DNA of 12,138 nucleotides from Holophagaceae bacterium UBA706 (GTDB taxonomy: Bacteria > Acidobacteriota > Holophagae > Holophagales > Holophagaceae): the NCBI GenBank assembly GCA_002298155.1, contig DBME01000174.1:1-12138 (forward strand), read 5' to 3'. The notes beneath the pieces were generated by a model, which was not told the DNA's origin, made no database searches, and saw only the letters and a list, made by a program, of their open reading frames with translations. The translations under genes were made by a program, and so were the position numbers. Of the stretch, positions 1-5,475 are shown in pieces. The first letter of the stretch is position 1. Each line of letters starts with the position of its first letter.

Positions 1-70
1 CTCGGCGCCTCGGCGCAACTCGGCGTACGTGCTTTTTACCCGCGTCCCGCCACAGCCTTCAGATCGGAGA

Positions 71-98
71 AGGGCTTTTCCCGAGACAGCAAAGCCCT
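71..98. repeat. 8-bp inverted repeat, possible hairpin
   Basis: AGGGCTTT at 71-78 is perfectly complementary to AAAGCCCT at 91-98, with 12 nt between. No T-run follows on either strand, so this is not a convincing intrinsic terminator. It lies beyond the ferredoxin terminator, in the gene-free left end of the window. Its function is unknown, and it could be an operator or an RNA hairpin of a neighbouring transcript outside the window. Confidence 0.3.
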
Positions 99-110
99 GA
101 GCCGGTACAG

Positions 111-137
111 GAAAAAGGCGCCTCGCGGCGCCTTCTT
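111..137 (-). terminator. Rho-independent terminator of the ferredoxin gene
   Basis: Read on the minus strand, AAGGCGCC (134-127), a 4-nt loop and GGCGCCTT (122-115) form an 8-bp, GC-rich stem. It runs straight into a T-tract at 116-112. It lies 24 nt past the ferredoxin stop, the position expected for its terminator. The opposite strand has no comparable T-tract, so termination is predicted for minus-strand transcripts only. Confidence 0.85.
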
Positions 138-160
138 CCCGTAGTGCCGAGAGCTTGGAA

Positions 161-415
161 CTAGGCCTTCTCGAACTTGATGACTTCAACGGGGCAGCCA
201 GCGGCGGCGGCTTCGATGCCGGCTTCCAGGGAGTCCTGGAGCTCGCCCTTCAGGGCGGACATTTCCTCGCGGTTCTCGGTCTCGAGACCGTCTTCACGGA
301 CGTCGGCCTTGATGACGCAGGTCGTGTCGGTGACGAGGAAGACGTCGGGGCATTCCGCGTCGCAGGCGTTGCAGACGATGCAACCTTCTTCGATCCAAAC
401 CTTGGTGATGGCCAT
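161..415 (-). CDS. Small [4Fe-4S] ferredoxin
   Basis: This is an 84-residue soluble, acidic electron carrier. C12-x2-C15-x2-C18 near the N-terminus and a C-P pair at C74 are the four ligands of a single [4Fe-4S] cluster, as in the Thermotoga/Bacillus-type one-cluster ferredoxins. The stretch CDAECPDVF adds C22, and a further Cys is at 33. In the Thermotoga-type fold two extra cysteines form a disulfide, so C22/C33 may do the same (inference). The middle (about residues 36-70) is longer than in minimal family members and rich in Glu/Asp. The ATG at 415 follows an AGGAG-type site (421-426). The gene is monocistronic: a terminator lies just downstream and thiL is divergent upstream. Its redox partner cannot be told from the context. 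Confidence 0.93.
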   Translation of the reverse strand: MAITKVWIEEGCIVCNACDAECPDVFLVTDTTCVIKADVREDGLETENREEMSALKGELQDSLEAGIEAAAAGCPVEVIKFEKA

Positions 416-431
416 GGGTATCTCCTATGCA

Positions 432-445
432 GGGGCTCAGGCCCC
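432..445 (-). promoter_or_regulatory. Small hairpin in the ferredoxin leader
   Basis: GGGGC (432-436) and GCCCC (441-445) can pair around a 4-nt loop. They lie 5 nt from the ferredoxin ribosome binding site (421-426). A G/C-only 5-bp stem so close to the start could affect mRNA stability or initiation. It could equally be chance in GC-rich DNA. Confidence 0.3.
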
Positions 446-450
446 ACCAG

Positions 451-468
451 TTTGCAATTCTTAAAACC
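451..468. promoter_or_regulatory. AT-rich island between divergent ferredoxin and thiL
   Basis: Around 451-468 there is an A/T-rich patch in otherwise strongly GC-rich DNA, centred between the divergently transcribed ferredoxin and thiL genes. This is where the promoters for one or both should lie. I could not find a well-spaced -35/-10 pair on either strand, so only the general location is proposed. Confidence 0.3.
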
Positions 469-555
469 TAGCACCTCCCGCCCCTCCCGAAAAGGCGGAT
501 TGTGACGGAATGCCCCGGGTGGCCCGGCGGGGACCGTTGGGCTAAGGTAGGGGGT

Positions 556-1491
556 GTGAAGCTATCGGAAAATGCCATCCTCGCGCGCATCCGGGATCTT
601 TTTCCGGGGGGAGGCGCCCTTACGGACGACTGCGGCGAAGTGCCCCAGGCGCCCCCGGGCCGGACCCTCCTGGTGACCACGGACCTCATGGAGGACGGCC
701 AGCATTTCGACCGGGCCTGGCATCCGCCGCGGCTCCTGGGGCGGAAGCTTCTCATGGTCAACCTTTCGGACCTGGACGCCAGCGGAGCGACCTTCCTGGG
801 CTTCACCCTCACCCTGGCCCTGGGCCGGGACCTGGAGCCTGCCTGGATCGATGCCTTCCTGGTGGGACTGGCGGAGGCGGCCCGGGAGGAAGGGGTTCCG
901 GTCATCGGGGGCGATACCGTGGGCCGCGCCCAGGGGCTCGGACTCGGCCTCACGGCCTTCGGCTCCGCCAGGCGCTGGCTGCGCCGGGACACCCTGGAGG
1001 CGGGAGACGCGCTCTTCGTGGACCAGCCGCTGGGCGCCAGCCTCCGGGGGCTGCGCAAGCTCCTGGCGGGGGCCGATCCCCTGGCGCCGGACCCGGATGT
1101 GGCCGCCCACCTCGATCCCCGGCCGCGGCTGGGCCTGGGACCCCGCCTGGCGGAGATTCCGGAAGTGCATGCCTGCATGGACATCTCCGACGGGCTGAGC
1201 AAGGACCTGCGCACCCTGGCGGCCGCCTCGGCGCGGAGCATCCTGCTGGATCCGGCGCTGACCCGGGATGAGATCGCGGGCGGCGAGGACTACGCGCGCT
1301 GCTTCGCCTCCTCCCTGCCCCGCGCGGAGCTGGAACGGCGCCTGGGAATCCCCCTGACGCAGGTCGGCACCGTGCTGGATGCCTGCGAAGGGCAGCTTCT
1401 CCACTATGATGGAGATTCGCTCCGGCCCCTTCCGGACCTCAGCTACGACCATTTCGCCCCCAACCAAGGAAACGATGACCCAGCAACCTGA
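556..1491 (+). CDS. thiL: Thiamine-monophosphate kinase ThiL
   Basis: ThiL phosphorylates thiamine monophosphate with ATP to give thiamine diphosphate, the last step of cofactor synthesis. Family motifs appear in order: a DD pair at 24-25, TTDLMEDGQHF (41-51), the K64...VNLSDL (68-73) core, IGGDT (117-121), DISDGLSKDL (209-218), GGEDY (242-246) and a C-terminal YDHFA. These match the AIR-synthase/ThiL fold with its Mg-ATP and substrate aspartates. The usual GDD reads TDD here. I chose the GTG at 556 (311 aa) because AAGGTAGGGG lies just upstream and the protein then begins KLSENAILARI. An in-frame GTG at 502 would add 18 residues with no family likeness. The gene overlaps the next one by 17 bp and heads a plus-strand operon. 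Confidence 0.94.
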   Translation: MKLSENAILARIRDLFPGGGALTDDCGEVPQAPPGRTLLVTTDLMEDGQHFDRAWHPPRLLGRKLLMVNLSDLDASGATFLGFTLTLALGRDLEPAWIDAFLVGLAEAAREEGVPVIGGDTVGRAQGLGLGLTAFGSARRWLRRDTLEAGDALFVDQPLGASLRGLRKLLAGADPLAPDPDVAAHLDPRPRLGLGPRLAEIPEVHACMDISDGLSKDLRTLAAASARSILLDPALTRDEIAGGEDYARCFASSLPRAELERRLGIPLTQVGTVLDACEGQLLHYDGDSLRPLPDLSYDHFAPNQGNDDPAT

Positions 1492-2023
1492 GCAGGACGC
1501 CGCGCAGCCCGCCCCGAAGCCCGGTTTCTGGGGAACCCTCCGCCGACACATCCTCCATCCCGAGATGACGTCGGAACAGATCGCCCTGAGCTTCGGCGTG
1601 GGCTTCTCGCTGGCGTGGAACCCCTTCCTGGGCCTGCACACCGCCACCGTCCTCCTCGCTTGCTTCCTCTCCCGGCGTCTGCATCGGCCGATGATGCTCC
1701 TGGCCTGCTACATCAACAACCCGTGGACCATGGTCCCCATGGCCACCACCAGCGCCCTGGCCGGCAACATCCTGCTGGGCCGCGGCCTCCACCTGAACCT
1801 TGCGGGCATCCACTGGCATCAGATCACCTGGCGCAGCTTCACCTCCCGCGCCGGCCTGGACGCGGTCTACCGCATGCTCGAGCCCATCCTCCTGCCCTAC
1901 ATCCTGGGCGGCCTGGTGCTCAGCCTCCTGGCCCTGCCCCTGGGCTATTTCGTCATGCTGGCCGTGGCCCGGCGCCTGCGCCGGATCCACCTCAAGCTGC
2001 CCCACATCCACCATCCCTCGTAG
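1475..2023 (+). CDS. DUF2062 integral membrane protein
   Basis: This 182-residue protein resembles the DUF2062 family, whose biochemical role is not established. After a hydrophilic N-terminus come long hydrophobic stretches at about 35-65, 73-100 and 137-168, giving an estimated 3-4 membrane spans, and a basic His/Arg-rich tail. NPFLGLHT (about 49-56) and NNPWTMVPM (about 81-89) are the Asn-Pro motifs typical of the family. The ATG at 1475 has AAGGA at 1466-1470 and lies inside the end of thiL, so translation is probably coupled. In-frame sequence further upstream is only the shadow of thiL. An inner-membrane location is expected; transport has been suggested for the family but cannot be shown here. 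Confidence 0.85.
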   Translation: MTQQPEQDAAQPAPKPGFWGTLRRHILHPEMTSEQIALSFGVGFSLAWNPFLGLHTATVLLACFLSRRLHRPMMLLACYINNPWTMVPMATTSALAGNILLGRGLHLNLAGIHWHQITWRSFTSRAGLDAVYRMLEPILLPYILGGLVLSLLALPLGYFVMLAVARRLRRIHLKLPHIHHPS

Positions 2024-2032
2024 GAGAACACC

Positions 2033-2335
2033 ATGGACATGCGCTTCCTCATGAAGCAGGCCCAGACCATGCAGGCGAAACTGCAGGAGGCCCAGAAGAA
2101 CCTCCGCGCCGAAGGCACCGCCGGCGGCGCCATGGTGAAGGTGACGCTCAACGGCTCCAAGGAGCTGGTGGACATCTCCATCGCCAAGGAGGCCATGGAC
2201 CCCGAGGATCCCAGCATGCTGGAGGACCTCGTGAAGGCCGCCTTCAAGGACGCCTCCACCAAGGCCGACGAGGCCATGGCCAAGGTCACCGGCGGTCTCA
2301 CCGGCGGCCTGAACATCCCCGGCCTCGGCTTCTAG
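2033..2335 (+). CDS. YbaB/EbfC nucleoid-associated protein
   Basis: This is a 100-residue DNA-binding protein of the YbaB/EbfC family, which forms dimers that bind DNA and help organise the nucleoid. It shows the family plan: a Met/Gln-rich helix (MKQAQTMQAKLQEAQ, about 7-21), a short beta region with Gly-rich turns (about 28-50, including VKVTLNGSKELVDISI), a long C-terminal helix and a flexible Gly/Pro-rich tail. The length is normal for the family. The AGGAG site (2022-2026) overlaps the TAG stop of the upstream gene, and recR begins 2 bp after its own stop. The ybaB-recR pair is widely conserved in bacteria and usually follows dnaX; here thiL and a DUF2062 gene stand in that place. Confidence 0.95.
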   Translation: MDMRFLMKQAQTMQAKLQEAQKNLRAEGTAGGAMVKVTLNGSKELVDISIAKEAMDPEDPSMLEDLVKAAFKDASTKADEAMAKVTGGLTGGLNIPGLGF

Positions 2336-2337
2336 CC

Positions 2338-2934
2338 ATGAAACTGCCCGCCCCCCTGGAAGCCGTCGTGGAAGCCCTCCAGAAGCTTCCGGGGGTGGGC
2401 TCCAAGTCGGCCCAACGCATGGCCCTGCACCTCCTCAAGGAAGGCCCCGGGGCCATGGAGCACCTGGGCGACCTGCTGCGCCACGCCGCCTCCTCCGTGG
2501 GCTTCTGCACCACCTGCGGGGCGTTCACGGACCGGCCCGTGTGCTCCATCTGCTCCGACCCCAACCGGGACGACCGCACCCTGGTGGTGGTGGCCGAGGC
2601 CAGCAACGTCCTCACCTTCGAGCGCAGCGGGCACTTCCATGGCCGCTACCACGTGCTGGGCGGCCTCATCTCGCCGCTACGCGGCATCGGGCCGGATCAG
2701 CTCAAGGTGCGCGAGCTGCTCAAGCGCCTGGAGGACGAACGGATCCAGGAGATTGTCCTGGCCACCAACCCCACCCTGGACGGCGAGGCCACGGCCGCGT
2801 GGCTCGCGCGCATCCTGGAGCCCATGGGCCTGCGCACCACCCGCATCGGCCTGGGCCTGCCCATCGGCAGCGACCTGGAATACGCCGACGATCTCACCCT
2901 GGACCGGGCCCTGGAAGGCCGAAGGCCGCTGTAG
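2338..2934 (+). CDS. recR: Recombination mediator RecR
   Basis: RecR acts with RecO (and RecF) to load RecA on gapped single-stranded DNA. The 198-residue protein has the full layout: a helix-hairpin-helix LPGVGSKSAQRMA (17-29), a four-cysteine zinc finger (C57, C60, C69, C72), a Toprim domain from about 80, the GRYHVLGGLISPL segment, ATNPTLDGEAT, and a C-terminal GLPIGSDLEYADDLTL Walker-B-like region. Length and order are standard. The ATG at 2338 lies 2 bp after the ybaB stop; the open frame further upstream is not RecR-like. One oddity: where E. coli RecR has VVESPAD, this protein reads VVAEASN, so the Toprim Glu position holds Ala with Glu one place later. It is the last gene before the terminator at 2968-3013. 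Confidence 0.97.
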   Translation: MKLPAPLEAVVEALQKLPGVGSKSAQRMALHLLKEGPGAMEHLGDLLRHAASSVGFCTTCGAFTDRPVCSICSDPNRDDRTLVVVAEASNVLTFERSGHFHGRYHVLGGLISPLRGIGPDQLKVRELLKRLEDERIQEIVLATNPTLDGEATAAWLARILEPMGLRTTRIGLGLPIGSDLEYADDLTLDRALEGRRPL

Positions 2935-2967
2935 GCCGGCTCCCGGCGCGATCGGAAGGTTCCTGCA

Positions 2968-3013
2968 GGAAGCGGGGATCTGCCGGCGAGGAATCCCGCT
3001 TCCGATTTGTTTG
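2968..3013 (+). terminator. Intrinsic terminator of the thiL-recR operon
   Basis: GGAAGCGGG (2968-2976) pairs perfectly with CCCGCTTCC (2995-3003), a 9-bp stem with an 18-nt loop. It is followed by GATTTGTTTG, a T-rich tail. It begins 33 nt past the recR stop and lies before the convergent PilZ gene ends at 3037. An upstream copy, ATCGGAAG (2951-2958), could pair with CTTCCGAT (2999-3006) and compete with this stem. There is no T-run on the minus strand, so the convergent gene is probably not terminated here by the same mechanism. Confidence 0.65.
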
Positions 3014-3036
3014 CGTGGATCTTCGCGGGCCAGGCT

Positions 3037-4272
3037 TCAGACGCCGAGGACCTTCGTCAGGAGGACCTTCAGGTCGTCCCCGAAGTCCGCGTCCAGGGAC
3101 AGCACGTGGTCCATGCCGGCTTCCTTGGCCAGGGCCCGGGCATGGTCGTCCACGGGGTCGGCCAGCAGCAGGGCCGGCACGCCCTTGAGATGCCCCAGCT
3201 GCCGGAGGCGGGCCAGGAGGTCGGCCACCACGGGGCCGGCGGGGTCCTGGGCGAGGATGGCCAGATCCATGGGAAACACGTCCAGGTGCCCCTGGGCGTC
3301 GGCCAGGGTGCGGGCCTCGTGGATCTTGCGGTAGCCGTCGATGCGAAGGGAGGAGGCCAGGATCGCCCGGTCGAGGTCGTCGTGAACGGCCAGGAGGATG
3401 CGCTTGCCGGACTTGCGCGTGGGGCCGGGCTCGGCGGACTCGCCGCGGTGGCCGTGATGGGTCACGGTGACCGTAGCCGTCTCCGCGCCCGCCGCGTGCG
3501 GGTGGCGCTTGCGGTGGGGGAAGCTGGCATTGAAGGTGGGCAGCCGGCGGCCCATGACCTGATGGATGATCTGGGCTTCCATCTCGCCCAGCTCCTCGAA
3601 GCGGATGCCCATCTGCACATGGTCCCCGGTGTGGGTCACGTGGGCCACGACGCCCGCGCACACCAGGACCGGGGCGTGGGGGAGCTGGTCGATGCGCAGG
3701 ATGGGAAAGCGCGTTCCCTTGGGGAAGGTGGATGGCGTCACGGCCAGCTGGGCGCGGCCCTTCACGGTGACGGCCCGGTCGACGCGCATGCGCAGGCCTT
3801 CCATGGAGAGGTCCAGGAGCGCGCCGGTGGCGCCGCGTGGGCCCAGGAGGCCTTCCAGGGCGGTCACGGTGGCCTTCTCCCGGGGGCCGAAGTGCACCCG
3901 CATGCGGCCGCGGCGGTCCGCGTGGCGCACTTCCGCGGGCAGGGTGAACCACACCTCCAGGTAGCCGCCCCGTTCCAGGAACCGCACCTGCGCCAGGAGC
4001 CGGATGCCGTCCAGGGAGAACAGGAAGACGATCTCCCGCCGCCGGATCCAGGTGACGGGCAGCGGTTTCTCCAACGCCAGGCGGAACCGCGCGGGGTCCT
4101 CCTGGATGGCCGCGACGCGGGCGGAGATGGGCGGATGGCCCTCCACTGCCAGACGCGTCTCGGCTCCGCTCTGCAGGAGATCCTCCAGGTAGGCCAGGAT
4201 CACCGCGCGGTCCTTGAGGCAGGGACCCCCTTCAGGGCCGCCGGCGCGAAGGGTCAAATCAAGGATCGCCAT
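3037..4272 (-). CDS. PilZ-domain protein with C-terminal degenerate receiver domain
   Basis: This 411-residue soluble protein has three parts. Residues 1-115 resemble the beta-rich YcgR-type N-terminal domain. Residues 116-245 form a PilZ domain with RxxxR (R121-R125) and DxSxxG (D154, S156, G159), the residues that bind cyclic di-GMP in this family. After a His/Pro/Ala-rich linker (about 250-288), residues 289-411 look like a CheY receiver: the acidic pair D298/D299 is kept, but the phospho-acceptor position is A341, the Thr/Ser position is A371 and the Lys position is L393. It is therefore probably a non-phosphorylated pseudo-receiver. The ATG at 4272 has only a weak G-rich site upstream. 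It follows the histidine kinase gene by 60 bp on the same strand. A role as a c-di-GMP effector in motility or surface behaviour is inferred. Confidence 0.8.
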   Translation of the reverse strand: MAILDLTLRAGGPEGGPCLKDRAVILAYLEDLLQSGAETRLAVEGHPPISARVAAIQEDPARFRLALEKPLPVTWIRRREIVFLFSLDGIRLLAQVRFLERGGYLEVWFTLPAEVRHADRRGRMRVHFGPREKATVTALEGLLGPRGATGALLDLSMEGLRMRVDRAVTVKGRAQLAVTPSTFPKGTRFPILRIDQLPHAPVLVCAGVVAHVTHTGDHVQMGIRFEELGEMEAQIIHQVMGRRLPTFNASFPHRKRHPHAAGAETATVTVTHHGHRGESAEPGPTRKSGKRILLAVHDDLDRAILASSLRIDGYRKIHEARTLADAQGHLDVFPMDLAILAQDPAGPVVADLLARLRQLGHLKGVPALLLADPVDDHARALAKEAGMDHVLSLDADFGDDLKVLLTKVLGV

Positions 4273-4332
4273 TGCCCGCCCATCCGTTTGGAAGTCGAAT
4301 CAACCCTACCGTGTTCTCCCCGGGTCGTCATC

Positions 4333-5475
4333 TCAAAGCCGCACTTCGACCCGGGTTCCGCCTTCGGGCCGCTGGGCGATCACCAGGTCGGCCCCCTGGG
4401 CGTTGAGCCACTTGAGGGCCAGGGGCAGGCCCAGGCCGGTGCCGTCGGGTCTTCCGCTTTCGAAGGGCCGTAGCGCCCGCGCCGCGGCTTCCGGGCTGAG
4501 GCCTGGGCCCTCGTCGAGGATCTCAAGCAGGCCGTCGGCCACCCGCACTTCCACGCGGCCGCCGCGGGGCGTGGCGTGGCAGGCGTTCTCCAGGAGGTTC
4601 ACCAGCGCCTGGTGGAGCAGCATGGGGTCGGCCACCGCCTGGCCCGCGCCTTCCACCGTCACGACGCATTCCCGGAAGGAGGGGCGCCGGTGCACTTCCA
4701 TGGCGGCCTGGGAAGCCACCTCCTCCAGGCGCAGGGGCGTCATCTGGGGCTCCAGGGGTTTGGCCCACTGGAGGAAGCGCTTCACCAGGCGCTCCAGGGA
4801 TTCCGTCTCCTCCAGCAGGGCCTGGGCGGAATCCTGGTGCCCGGCCCGGGCCAGGAGCTGGCCGTGGCCCTTGAGGACGGCCAGGCCGTTCTTGAGCTGA
4901 TGGGCGACGCCGGCGGTCATCTCGCCCAGCTCGGCGAAGCGGTCCCGCAGCTGAAGGCGGCGTTCCTCGGCCTCGCGCTCGGTGACGTCCTCGAATTGCA
5001 GCAGGGTGCCCACGATGTCCGGGGCGGCGATGCGCCGCAGCTGCCAGCGCCGGGACCCGCCCTCGCAGCGCCAGGCGGGTCCGGGGGGCCGTTCGAGGCC
5101 CTCCAGGATCCAGGGGAAGGGCTCCAGCACGAAGGCGGCATCCAGGGTCACGACGCCGGCCTTCACGCCGAGCAGGGCCCGGCCGTGGGCGTTGACCGCG
5201 GCGATGCGCCGGTGCTGGTCCACCCACAGGATGCCGAAGGGCAGCGCGTCCAGAAGCCGTTCGTGGACGGTCTGCAGCTCGCCCAGGCTGGCGGCGAGCT
5301 GTCCCCGCTCGCGCAGGCTCTGGGAGACCGCGCCGAGGATGACCTCCTCGGAATCCGTCACGGGCCGCCGGCGCAAGCGCAGCCCCCGGTAGACCGCGAT
5401 GCACGCGGCCATGATCACGAGCCCCACGGCGGGGCCCAGCGCCATCCAGAGGGCCGCGGGATGGTTGCGGATCAA
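4333..5475 (-). CDS. Membrane-anchored PAS sensor histidine kinase
   Basis: This is a 380-residue two-component sensor. One N-terminal membrane helix (about 8-29) is followed by Arg-rich residues, then a PAS domain (about 72-165, with LPFGILWVD), the HisKA helix with AHQLKN (phospho-acceptor H192), the N-box LVNLLENACHA (N293, N297), DEGPG (321-325) and GTGLGL (345-350) for ATP binding. The residue after the His is Gln rather than the usual Glu/Asp. I chose the TTG at 5475: GGAGG (5480-5484) precedes it by 4 nt, it overlaps the ppk2 TGA, and it keeps the full membrane helix. The ATG at 5445 (370 aa) has no good ribosome site and is the alternative. Open frame further upstream is the shadow of ppk2. 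No response regulator gene is in the window, so its partner is unknown. Confidence 0.88.
   Translation of the reverse strand: MIRNHPAALWMALGPAVGLVIMAACIAVYRGLRLRRRPVTDSEEVILGAVSQSLRERGQLAASLGELQTVHERLLDALPFGILWVDQHRRIAAVNAHGRALLGVKAGVVTLDAAFVLEPFPWILEGLERPPGPAWRCEGGSRRWQLRRIAAPDIVGTLLQFEDVTEREAEERRLQLRDRFAELGEMTAGVAHQLKNGLAVLKGHGQLLARAGHQDSAQALLEETESLERLVKRFLQWAKPLEPQMTPLRLEEVASQAAMEVHRRPSFRECVVTVEGAGQAVADPMLLHQALVNLLENACHATPRGGRVEVRVADGLLEILDEGPGLSPEAAARALRPFESGRPDGTGLGLPLALKWLNAQGADLVIAQRPEGGTRVEVRL

Noticed and set aside
1..25. Three near copies of CTCGGCG at the left edge.
   Set aside because: Too short and simple to call a repeat array in GC-rich DNA; it is cut by the window edge.
1..143. 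An open plus-strand frame from the left edge to a TAG at 141-143.
   Set aside because: Its end translates the terminator hairpin (KKAPRGAFF-like), a common artefact; it has no start in the window and no recognisable domain.
562..1647. A 361-codon minus-strand open frame opposite thiL.
   Set aside because: ThiL motifs on the plus strand are complete; the antisense frame has no recognisable domain.
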